NCBI RefSeq assembly: GCF_028435365.1
Contig: NZ_JAGTJJ010000004.1
Span: forward strand, 389,055-453,054
Length of the DNA stretch: 64,000 nucleotides
Direction of reading: 5' to 3'
From: Polyangium jinanense
Lineage (GTDB): Bacteria > Myxococcota > Polyangia > Polyangiales > Polyangiaceae
Every line of letters starts with the position of its first letter. The stretch's first letter is position 1. The notes under the pieces are model-generated. The model ran no database searches. It was not told the DNA's origin and saw only the letters and a list, made by a program, of their open reading frames with translations. The position numbers and the translations under genes were made by a program. Shown here piece after piece: positions 46,505 through 54,652 of this stretch.

Positions 46505-47068
46505 TCAGAGCGCGAACCGCACCGTCGTCGCAGCGATGGCGCCGATTGCAACGCCCGCGAGTAGCCAGGCCAGGCGCGAGGGCCGCGGAGATTCGCTTTC
46601 GCCGAGCGGAAACTCCACCGCGTGTACCCGCTCCGCCTCGGCGTCGACCAGCAAGACACCGTCCACATCGAACGCGATGCGGTATTCGAGGAGCTGGCGG
46701 CGCGTGCCGGGTGTGTCGATCCGCGGCGCCGCGCGGCCCGTCTTCACCTCGGCCACGTAACGCTTGTCGCCCCAGCCCACGAGGTAATCGGCGCGCAGGT
46801 CGATCGCCACCGGATCGCCGTCGACCCGCACGCCGTACGAGACGGCCACCTGCCGGCCCAGAATGGTGAAGCCGAGGTCGCGCAACAGGCCCTCGGCGCG
46901 AAGCTCGCCCGCCGCGCCTCGCTCGCGCCGAACCGCGATCGTGCGCCGCCGCCAGAAGCCCCGCCACGCAATCCGCGCGGTCTGCACCAAAGCGAGCAGC
47001 GCCGCCGCCGCAAGGAGGACGAGCAGGACATCGGGCGGGAGCGCGCGCAGATCCACCTGCGCGTGCAT
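46505..47068 (-). CDS. Membrane-anchored PD-(D/E)XK-like nuclease-fold protein
   Basis: A 187-residue protein with two membrane segments: DVLLVLLAAAALLALVQTA near 13-31 and LAWLLAGVAIGAIAATTV near 167-184. Between them is a nuclease-like core: GELRAEGLLRDLGF (Glu), DPVAIDLRADYLV (Asp), and KRYVAEVKTG (Glu-x-Lys), then TRRQLLEYRIAFDVDGVLLVDAE. This order of acidic residues and the EVK strand is typical of PD-(D/E)XK folds. A cytoplasmic nuclease or a degenerate fold at the membrane. Confidence 0.65.
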   Translation of the reverse strand: MHAQVDLRALPPDVLLVLLAAAALLALVQTARIAWRGFWRRRTIAVRRERGAAGELRAEGLLRDLGFTILGRQVAVSYGVRVDGDPVAIDLRADYLVGWGDKRYVAEVKTGRAAPRIDTPGTRRQLLEYRIAFDVDGVLLVDAEAERVHAVEFPLGESESPRPSRLAWLLAGVAIGAIAATTVRFAL

Positions 47069-47452
47069 GACAGCAGGCGCCCACGGTGGGCCAACTTTTC
47101 GGCAGCGACTTCGTTCGATGCACCACGGGATCTCGAGCGGAACCGCGCGCGGGTTCTACCTTCGGAACGTGGCCCATCGATGAAGGGCGCGTCGATTGTC
47201 CCTGGGTGACGTTTCACTTCGGTTGATTTCGCGCGACGATCGAGGTCAGGAGTTTCCCGCTTTTGTAGGAGAAAGACCGAATCGCAGGATCTCGACGTCC
47301 GTTGGGAATTTGCGCAGGCGGCCCCCGCCAAGCTCCCGATGCGGGAAGGCAGAATTCTGACAGTCGGACGAGCATACGGGGACTATCGCTTCGTGTATTC
47401 TCGTGGGATGCAAGCCGCGGTCGATCGCGGCTTCGTAGCGGAGGGGAAACAC
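47069..47452. other. Intergenic region between divergent genes
   Basis: About 380 bases between the nuclease-like gene and the kinase gene. A frame from 47339 continues into the kinase but has no better ribosome site. I see no unique promoter pair; none is called. Confidence 0.4.
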
Positions 47453-49030
47453 GTGGCGACCGTAGGGGAGGTCATCGCCGGCAAATACCGCATCGAGCGG
47501 GAGATCGGCCGGGGAGGAATGGGGCTCGTGCTCCTGGCGACGCACGTCGACCTCGAGCAGCCGGTCGCCGTCAAAGTCCTGCACGAGGACTCCGCTTACG
47601 ACGCCGATGCGATCGCGCGCTTCATCCGCGAGGCGCGCGCCGCAGGCAAAATCCAGAGCGATCACGTCGCCCGCGTGATGGACGCCGGCGTGCTGCCCGA
47701 AGGCGGCGCGTACATCGTCATGGAGCTGCTCGACGGGAAAGACCTCGCCGATGTGCTGCATGACGAGGGCCCCCTCGACATCTCCGTCGCCGTGGGCCAC
47801 GTGCTCGAAGCCTGCGACGCGCTCGCCGCGGCGCACGCGGTGGGGATCGTGCACCGCGATCTGAAGCCCGCGAACCTGTTTCTCGCCCGCAAGCCGGACG
47901 AGACGAAGATCGTGAAGGTCCTCGATTTCGGCGTCTCCAAGATGGCCGCGCAGAACACGCCGTCGGCGCCGTCGGCGCTCACGCAGTCGGGCCAGATTTT
48001 CGGCTCGCCGAGTTACATGGCGCCCGAGCAGCTCCGCAGCGCGGCCGACGTCGATGCGCGCGCGGACATCTGGTCGCTCGGCGTCGTGCTGTACGAGCTC
48101 GTCACGGCGAGCCTGCCGTTTCCCGCGCGCACGATGGCGGACATGATGGCGGCCGTCGTACGCGATCCGCCGCAGCCGCTCGCGCAGGTACGCGCGGACG
48201 TGCCGCCCGCGCTCGAGGCGATCCTGGTGCGTTGCCTCGAAAAGGAGCCGAGCGACAGATATACGAACGTCGGGGAGCTCGCCCGCGCGCTCGCGCCGTT
48301 TTCCCCGGGAAACGAGGCGCTCGTCGCGCGGATCGAGCGGGTCTCGGCGCGAAGCGGGGCCAGCGGCGTGCCCTCGCTCCCGGCGCCGAGCTCGCTGCGG
48401 ATCGACGTCGTCGCGCCGGAAGAAGCCGGCGAGACGGAGCATGAAGGCAATGCGGAGGAGCCGCAGGACACCCCGAGCGAGGCGCCTCTTTCCAGATCGC
48501 TGGGCAGCGGGCGCGTGTCGTCCTTGTCCGGTCGGTCCTCGCGGTGGGTCGTCCTCGGGCTCGCACCGGCCCTCGCGGCCGCGATCGGGTTTTTGGTGAC
48601 CCTCTCGCACCGCGCGCCTCCCGCGCCGACGCCCGCGTCCGCGCGCGCGCCCGAGCCTCCGCCGGCCGCGGCGCCCACGGAGACCGCGCAGGTGCTCCCC
48701 GCGGTGGCCCCGGCTTCCGCGGCGCCTTCGCCTTCGGCCGCGCGGACCGAGGTCACGATCAACGTCTCGTCCGCGCCGAAGGAGACGCGCGTCTATCGCG
48801 GCGCCGAACTCCTCGGGACGGTGCCCGGCCCGCTCGTGTTCGAGCGAGGACAGGCGCCGATCGAGCTCAGGTTTGTCGCGGAGGGATACACGTCCGCCGA
48901 GGTCACGGTGGTACCGAACGTCGATCGTGTCCTCGCCGTCGAGCTCAAGCCGACGAAGCCCACGCTGCGCACCCAGAAGGCCGGGACCGGGCCCAAAGGA
49001 AAGGTCCCGGGCGACCTGGAGCCCTTCTGA
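47453..49030 (+). CDS. Ser/Thr protein kinase with transmembrane segment and C-terminal PEGA-like domain
   Basis: A 525-residue kinase. The GTG at 47453 is favoured by the upstream site GGAGGGG (47440-47446). Kinase features: GRGGMG loop at 19-24, K41, HRDLKP at 134-139, DFG at 158-160, APEQ, all Hanks-type signatures. TM helix near 365-385 (WVVLGLAPALAAAIGFLVTL). The outside part is an Ala/Pro-rich linker and a PEGA-like beta-domain (NVSSAPKETRVYRGAELLGTVPGPL). Its stop overlaps the start of the next lipoprotein gene (TGATG). Confidence 0.93.
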   Translation: MATVGEVIAGKYRIEREIGRGGMGLVLLATHVDLEQPVAVKVLHEDSAYDADAIARFIREARAAGKIQSDHVARVMDAGVLPEGGAYIVMELLDGKDLADVLHDEGPLDISVAVGHVLEACDALAAAHAVGIVHRDLKPANLFLARKPDETKIVKVLDFGVSKMAAQNTPSAPSALTQSGQIFGSPSYMAPEQLRSAADVDARADIWSLGVVLYELVTASLPFPARTMADMMAAVVRDPPQPLAQVRADVPPALEAILVRCLEKEPSDRYTNVGELARALAPFSPGNEALVARIERVSARSGASGVPSLPAPSSLRIDVVAPEEAGETEHEGNAEEPQDTPSEAPLSRSLGSGRVSSLSGRSSRWVVLGLAPALAAAIGFLVTLSHRAPPAPTPASARAPEPPPAAAPTETAQVLPAVAPASAAPSPSAARTEVTINVSSAPKETRVYRGAELLGTVPGPLVFERGQAPIELRFVAEGYTSAEVTVVPNVDRVLAVELKPTKPTLRTQKAGTGPKGKVPGDLEPF

Positions 49031-51594
49031 TGCGCCGCGCGGGTGCTCGGTCCCCTGCGCGCGTCTTTGCCGCCCTCGTGCTCGCCCTCGCGGCGCCCGC
49101 GTGCGCGCCGCTGCCCACGTTGTCGGAGGGCGTTTGCGGCAATTTCGTGGTCGAGGCGGGCGAGGATTGTGATGGCCACGCGCCCGCGCCGGGCTCGTGC
49201 GCGCCGATGGGCGCGACAAACGAGTGCCGCTTCGTCTGTGACCCCACGCTCCCGGAGCCCGGGTGCCCGGCTGGCTTCGGGTGCGGGTCCAATCGGGTTT
49301 GTCGTCGCGCGTCGGGCACGATCGAGCCCACGGGCGAGCGGGTGGGGTACACCTGGCCGACGTCCTTGCGCGTGGGGGATTTTAATCTCGACGGCGCGCC
49401 CGATCTCCTGCTGCTCGGCGCGCCGGACGCCGCGGGACTCCGGCCCGCGCGCGCGCTCTCCTCGCATGGGTTCTCCCTGTCCGAGACGCTCACCGAGCTC
49501 CCGTTCGAGATCGCGGCTCCGACCGTCGGCGCTGGGACGGGGGAAGCGTACCGCGACATCGCCTTCGCGGACCGCGAGGGCGTGGCGATCCTGCGCGGGT
49601 ACTCGGAAGACGCAGCCCGCTTCGCGATGGTCCCTTCGATCATCTTGAGCCAAGGGACATCCGCGCGGCTCTTGTTCGTCGACGTCCTGCCGGATGCGCC
49701 GGGGGACGAAATCGTGGCGCTCACCGACTCGGTCGAGAACGGCGCGTTGCTCACGGGAATCGCGGCGGACGGGACCCCTCCCGCCGGGCTCTCGCCGATG
49801 CCGGGAGGCGAAGCGGAGGTCATCGGCGCCGTGCCCATGCTCGCCGCTGCGCTCGACGAGGCCGTGCCGTGCAAGCAGATCCTCGTCGCGTATCGCGGGG
49901 CCACGACCGTGCCCGTGTTCACGCCTTGCAGGCTGGGCGATTTCGGGGTGGAGTGGAATACGGGAGGCGCGCCCCTCGACGTGAAGCTCGCGCCGGAAGC
50001 CCCCATCGATCGTGGGGTCTTCGTCGCCGACGTGGACGTGGACGGGCACCTCGACCTCGTCGTGGGCGCGGGCGGGCAGACGTACGTCGCGCTCGGGCTC
50101 GGGGATGGCACGTTCGTCTCGAAAAAAAACGGGGGGATGCCAAACGAGGCGGCGCCGTACATGCTGCCGGAGGCCGCGGGTGACGCCACATTTCCGCTCG
50201 CGATGGCGGACCTGAACACCGACGGCCATGTGGATTTCATCGTCCCGCGCGGGATCGTGATCTCTCGCCCGGCGGGGTACGAGCTCGCGTATGGCAACCT
50301 CGGGGCGGCCTGGTCCGAGGCGGTGATCGGGCATTTCAACGGCAATGACGCGCTCGACGTCGTGGCGAGCACGGCGGGCGTCGTCGACCTCGATTTCTTG
50401 AACAACGCGGGTGACGGCGTGTTCTCCCCGGCCGTCATCTCGACGCATGGCTCCGCGCGGCTGCTCACGGTCGGCGATGTCGACGGCGATTTGCTCGACG
50501 ATATCGTCTTCAGCGAGCAGAACGGGGAAAACGGGGAGCTCGTCGATCAAATCGCTTTGAGCTTCGGCGTACCGTTTGGCGTGCCTACGTCGGCGGTCGC
50601 CGCGGTGGAGGCCGGGTCGGTCGAGCAGATCACGGCGGGTCATTACGTGGGGCAAACGGGAATGAACGCGATGGCGGAGGTGGCCGTCGTCTTCGAGGCC
50701 GAGGCGCACAATTCGGACGCGCTGGCGGTGCTCCAGGGGCGGACGTCGCGCAACATCTACCCGGCCTTGCCTTTGCGGGGCGAGGGCAGCTCGTTCTTGC
50801 CCATCGCGCTCACGTTCGGGAATTTCGGCGATGAAACGGCCGACATCGCGGCACTCGGCGTGAATCCGGCGACGCGCGACCTGCGCCTGTTCCGCGTCGA
50901 GGCCTTCGAGGACGGCCCGCCGGGATTGCCCGCTGCGAGTGAGGCGCTCGATTCGTGGTTTTCCCCCGTGGAGGGGACGGACGCGATCCTGTTCCGTCAT
51001 GGCGCGCTCGTCGCGGCGGCGGACTTGAACGACGACGGGCTCGACGAGGTCGTCCTCGTCGGAGCCCATGGCGAGCAGAAGCAGGCCGCTGTGATGGTCG
51101 CCGATTACGATGAAGCGTCGGCGACCTTCCAGCCCCGCGCCGCGCAGCCGTTCGCCGCGACGCTCTCCATCGACGCGGACCTGCTCGTCGCCGACGTCGA
51201 CGGTGACGGGCACGAGGACGCGCTCGTCCGGACCGGCTCCCCGGACACGCCGAGCTCTCTCGTGATTCTGTGGGGAAACGAGACGGGGGACCTCGGGAAG
51301 GACGCGCAAGTGTCAGCGCCGCTCGACCCCGACGGCTCGGGCGTGCGTGCGCTCACGTGCGTAAAATCCCCGCGGGGAAAGGGGTTCGACGTGCTGGTTG
51401 CGAGTGACCAGGCCATCTATCGGTACGAGCTCGACGCAGGCAGGGACGCGACCGCCGCGCCCGTCCAGGTGTTGCCGCTCATGCACGTGCGCGCGCTCGC
51501 GGCGGCCGATTTTGATCACGACGGCGTCGACGATATCGCCGTGCAGACGGAGGACGGGTTCGAGCTGTATCGCTCGATCCCGGAGCTCCAATGA
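49030..51594 (+). CDS. Large FG-GAP/VCBS-repeat lipoprotein
   Basis: An 854-residue surface protein whose ATG overlaps the kinase stop by one base. Signal VFAALVLALAAPAC ends in a lipobox-like Cys near 25. A Cys-rich segment follows, then a series of Asp-rich integrin-like repeats: VGDFNLDGAPDLLLLG, VADVDVDGHLDLVVGAG, MADLNTDGHVDFIVPR, VGDVDGDLLDDIVFSE, AADLNDDGLDEVVLVG, VADVDGDGHEDALVRT and AADFDHDGVDDIAVQT. These are Ca-binding beta-propeller blades. It probably binds extracellular ligands; the kinase may sense the same process. Confidence 0.9.
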   Translation: MRRAGARSPARVFAALVLALAAPACAPLPTLSEGVCGNFVVEAGEDCDGHAPAPGSCAPMGATNECRFVCDPTLPEPGCPAGFGCGSNRVCRRASGTIEPTGERVGYTWPTSLRVGDFNLDGAPDLLLLGAPDAAGLRPARALSSHGFSLSETLTELPFEIAAPTVGAGTGEAYRDIAFADREGVAILRGYSEDAARFAMVPSIILSQGTSARLLFVDVLPDAPGDEIVALTDSVENGALLTGIAADGTPPAGLSPMPGGEAEVIGAVPMLAAALDEAVPCKQILVAYRGATTVPVFTPCRLGDFGVEWNTGGAPLDVKLAPEAPIDRGVFVADVDVDGHLDLVVGAGGQTYVALGLGDGTFVSKKNGGMPNEAAPYMLPEAAGDATFPLAMADLNTDGHVDFIVPRGIVISRPAGYELAYGNLGAAWSEAVIGHFNGNDALDVVASTAGVVDLDFLNNAGDGVFSPAVISTHGSARLLTVGDVDGDLLDDIVFSEQNGENGELVDQIALSFGVPFGVPTSAVAAVEAGSVEQITAGHYVGQTGMNAMAEVAVVFEAEAHNSDALAVLQGRTSRNIYPALPLRGEGSSFLPIALTFGNFGDETADIAALGVNPATRDLRLFRVEAFEDGPPGLPAASEALDSWFSPVEGTDAILFRHGALVAAADLNDDGLDEVVLVGAHGEQKQAAVMVADYDEASATFQPRAAQPFAATLSIDADLLVADVDGDGHEDALVRTGSPDTPSSLVILWGNETGDLGKDAQVSAPLDPDGSGVRALTCVKSPRGKGFDVLVASDQAIYRYELDAGRDATAAPVQVLPLMHVRALAAADFDHDGVDDIAVQTEDGFELYRSIPELQ

Positions 51595-52787
51595 AGCGCG
51601 TCGTGTATGGTCTCGTCGCGGCGATGCTCGCCTCGGCCTTCGCGGGCCCGGCGCGCGCCGGGGATGCGGTCGAGGAGGCGCGGATCCTGTTCACCGCGGG
51701 CGCGCAGGCTTATGAGGCGGGTCGATATGCCGACGCCGTCGACGCATTCCGGGCGGCGCACGCCCTGACGCCGGAACGGCCGACCGTCCTTTTTTCGCTC
51801 GCGCAGGCCGAGCGCCGCCATTTCACGGTCGCGCGTGATCCTGCCGTGCTGGAGGCCGCGATCACGCATTTCCGCAGCTATCTCGAGCTCGTGCCCGAGG
51901 GAGGGCGCCGCGCCGACGTCGTGGCCGCGCTCGGCGAGCTCCAGGCCATCGCGGCGAGCCTCGAGCAGAAGAACATCGAAGCGTCGGTGTCGAAGGCGCG
52001 GCTCTTGATCACGACGCAGACGCCGGGCGCCGTCATCACGATCGACGGCACGGAGCGGACGACGGTGCCCGTGATCGAGGCCATCGCCGCGGGCAAACAT
52101 GCGGTCGTCGTCTCGGCGCCGGGTTTCATCGGAGAAACGCGTGAAATCGTGGCCGTGGAGGGGGCGATCTTGCCGGTGGAGATCAACCTGCGCGAGCGTC
52201 CGTCGTTCCTCGCGGTGACGGCGCCGCGGGGCGCTTCGATCCAGGTCGACGGCCGTTCGCAGGGCGAGGCGCCGCTCGTTTCGCCGATCGAGCTGCCCTC
52301 CGGGGCGCACGTGGTCACCGTCGCGAAACGTGGCCACGATCCGCGCACGTTGCGTGTGATGATCGAGCGAGGCGGGACGAACCGCCTCGACGTCTCCCTC
52401 GCGACGACCCGCCAGCGTCGCGTCTCGTACGGGCTCGTGGTCGGCGCGGGCGTGGCCTTCGTCTCCGGCTTCGCGCTCGCCGTGAGCTCCGCGTTGCAGG
52501 AGGACGCGGCGCAGCGGCTGCTTTCGCGCACCGAGCAGGGGAACATCGACCTCGGCACGCTCGAAGCCTACGAATCGGCGCGCACGTCGCGGGACGTGCT
52601 GCGCACCGGGGCGATCGGCTCGTTCGCCATGTCGACGGTGTTCGGCGTGGCCGCCATCGCAACGTACTGGTTCGACAACCCCACGCCCGGGCCCGCGGGG
52701 TCCGGGGAGACGGCGCGCATGGAGCGTTTTGCGCGGGTGGTGCCGATGCCGGGTGGGGCGTGGATCGGCGTGGGCGGGCGGTTTTGA
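51591..52787 (+). CDS. TPR and PEGA-domain exported protein
   Basis: A 398-residue protein whose ATG overlaps the previous stop (ATGA). Signal peptide (LVAAMLASAFAGPARA), a TPR-like pair near 30-100 (FTAGAQAYEAGRYADAVDAFRAAHAL), then two PEGA-type beta repeats (PGAVITIDGTERTTVPVIEAI; PRGASIQVDGRSQGEAPLVSPIELPSG), followed by one or two hydrophobic helices (SYGLVVGAGVAFVSGFALAV and GAIGSFAMSTVFGVAAIA). The last gene of the kinase operon. Confidence 0.88.
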   Translation: MKRVVYGLVAAMLASAFAGPARAGDAVEEARILFTAGAQAYEAGRYADAVDAFRAAHALTPERPTVLFSLAQAERRHFTVARDPAVLEAAITHFRSYLELVPEGGRRADVVAALGELQAIAASLEQKNIEASVSKARLLITTQTPGAVITIDGTERTTVPVIEAIAAGKHAVVVSAPGFIGETREIVAVEGAILPVEINLRERPSFLAVTAPRGASIQVDGRSQGEAPLVSPIELPSGAHVVTVAKRGHDPRTLRVMIERGGTNRLDVSLATTRQRRVSYGLVVGAGVAFVSGFALAVSSALQEDAAQRLLSRTEQGNIDLGTLEAYESARTSRDVLRTGAIGSFAMSTVFGVAAIATYWFDNPTPGPAGSGETARMERFARVVPMPGGAWIGVGGRF

Positions 52788-52823
52788 CGGAGGTCCTCCC
52801 CGCCCCCGCGGCTGGCGTGCGGC

Positions 52824-53765
52824 TCAGAGCGCGAGGCACTCTTTCAGCAGCGCGAGACCAAACGCCCACTGCCCCTCCGCCGTGCCGAGCTTCAGCGCGC
52901 CGGTCATCATTCGCTGATAGAATTCGCCGAGCGAGAGCGTCGATTCGGGCGTCTCGGCGCCGGTGGCCCCCGCGTGGTTCATCTGGCAGGCGAGGAAGAG
53001 CTGCATCGCGCCGGCGAGCGCCGCCGCCAGCCGGCGCATGTACAGAAAGCGCTTCGGGAGCTCGGCGATAGGCTTGCCTTCGTAGGCCGAGAGCAGGCGC
53101 AGGCAGGTGCCCCCGTCCATGCGCAGGAAGACGGCGATCACCGCGAGATCGTAATACGCGTCCATCGGCCCGGCGGCGGCCCAATCGAGCACCAGGATCG
53201 CCTCGCCGTCATAGACGAAATTGGAGGGATTGAGATCGTTGTGGCCGAGGACCAGGGCGCCCTCACGTATCGGAGGAGCCTCGGCGAGCACGCGCTCGAC
53301 GGCACGGGCGATGAAACCCGGGAGGGGGAAGCCGGAAAGGACCTGGTTCCATAGCTGGGTGAGGAACTCGCGGGGATCACGCATGGGCGCGACGCCGGGA
53401 ATCGGGAGCGCGTGGATGCGGCGCACGGTGCGGCCGAGCAGGGTGAGCGCGGCCTCGTGGGTCTGCGGATCCCGATAAAAGGCCGCGAACGAACGGTCGG
53501 CGACGAATTCGGTGAGGACCGCGCGCCTCGGCTCGTCGACGTGGATGACCCGAGGCGCGAGGCCCGCGTCTGCGGCAAGCCGCTGGATGTGGAGCGTACT
53601 CCGCCAATCCTCGGCGCTCTCGCTCTCCGCGGCGACCTTGAGCACGAACGCCTGTCCCGCCGCGTCGACGCGGTGGACGCCGGCGCCCGAGAGCCCCGCG
53701 GCGATCGGGGTGATCGTGGTGTTGGGTCCTCTGAGGTCCGGGGGGAGGAGATCTTCGAGGGTCAT
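52824..53765 (-). CDS. Aminoglycoside phosphotransferase-like (APH/choline kinase fold) protein
   Basis: A 313-residue kinase. Motif GHNDLNPSNFVYDG near 196-210 has the catalytic Asp and Asn, and VLDWAAAGPMDAYYD the Mg-binding Asp; VLKVAAESE near 42 holds the ATP-binding Lys. Members phosphorylate aminoglycosides, choline, homoserine or other small molecules; no substrate is evident. The gene stands alone between convergent and divergent neighbours. Confidence 0.9.
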   Translation of the reverse strand: MTLEDLLPPDLRGPNTTITPIAAGLSGAGVHRVDAAGQAFVLKVAAESESAEDWRSTLHIQRLAADAGLAPRVIHVDEPRRAVLTEFVADRSFAAFYRDPQTHEAALTLLGRTVRRIHALPIPGVAPMRDPREFLTQLWNQVLSGFPLPGFIARAVERVLAEAPPIREGALVLGHNDLNPSNFVYDGEAILVLDWAAAGPMDAYYDLAVIAVFLRMDGGTCLRLLSAYEGKPIAELPKRFLYMRRLAAALAGAMQLFLACQMNHAGATGAETPESTLSLGEFYQRMMTGALKLGTAEGQWAFGLALLKECLAL

Positions 53766-53954
53766 GATCGGCTCGCTCGACGGGGAAGGGATTGCGGCCC
53801 GTTCGAGCGTCAGGGTGTCACGTTTGGGGTGGGCCGTCTTCGCGATCCGGCGATCACGACCGTGCTCGGGCGTGGGAGCGGCAAGTGGGGGTGATGCGGG
53901 CTTTCGACGGACGACCGCGGAGGGTCTTCGTCCGGCGGGATCGGCGGAGCGAGG

Positions 53955-54467
53955 TCAGACGTCGAAGAACGGCAGCTCGCCGATGAAGTCGAGCTTGCCC
54001 ACGTCCACGCCGTTGTGGCGGAGGATCGCGTAGGCCGTGGTGGCGTGGAAGTAGAAGTTTGGCAGGGCCATCTTGACGAGGAAGTCCATGCCCTTGAGCC
54101 CCTTGCCCGGCGCGAACGGCAGGGTGATGGTGCGGGCCTCGGCGCCCTCGAACTGCGCGGGCTCGAGGGTCTTCAGCCACGCGATCGTCCTGTCGAGGCG
54201 GGCGCGGATCTCGTCGACGGTCTTCTCGTTGTCCTCGAACACGGGCGGCGTGACCCCGGCCAGGCGCGCGGCCGTGAACTTGGCGCCGTCGCTGATGGCC
54301 TGGAACTGCCTCACGAGCGGATACTGATCCGGCGCGAGACGACAGCCGAGGAGCACGTTGACGTCGAACTTCTTTTGCTCGGCAAGCGCCTGGGCCTTGT
54401 CGAGCCACGCACGCGCCTGGCCCACGATCTGGATGAGTTGCGGCACGAAAGGATCATAGAGGTTCAT
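53955..54467 (-). CDS. DUF1993 family protein
   Basis: A 170-residue soluble protein: MNLYDPFVPQLIQIVGQARAWLDKA, LAPDQYPLVRQFQAISDGAKF, and FYFHATTAYAILRHNGVDVGKLDF. The pattern of this family, helical, with several conserved His and Asp, is like DinB-type bundles, but the function is not known. It is divergent from the NRPS gene. Confidence 0.85.
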   Translation of the reverse strand: MNLYDPFVPQLIQIVGQARAWLDKAQALAEQKKFDVNVLLGCRLAPDQYPLVRQFQAISDGAKFTAARLAGVTPPVFEDNEKTVDEIRARLDRTIAWLKTLEPAQFEGAEARTITLPFAPGKGLKGMDFLVKMALPNFYFHATTAYAILRHNGVDVGKLDFIGELPFFDV

Positions 54468-54652
54468 GGGTCATCTCCTGGGTAGAGCGGGAACGGGTGT
54501 AGCACGCGCCGCGGATACGCCAAAGGCCGATGCGCGGGCAGCCCGCCAGGCCCGCAATACCCGCCGCATTGCGATTTCCTGCTTCTCCCTTGACAGGGCA
54601 GAGACCTCTGTTCCTGTGGGGCACGCGAGAGGGGGGACTGGACGGTGATGTG

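Noticed and set aside
47339..47452. Upstream ATG starts for the 47-kb kinase
   Set aside because: The GTG at 47453 has a strong GGAGGGG site and starts just before the kinase domain; the upstream ATGs at 47339 and 47408 do not.
48793..51309. An 838-codon minus-strand frame opposite the FG-GAP gene
   Set aside because: Antisense to the Asp-rich repeats; the Arg/Val/Asp-rich translation is the mirror of those repeats.
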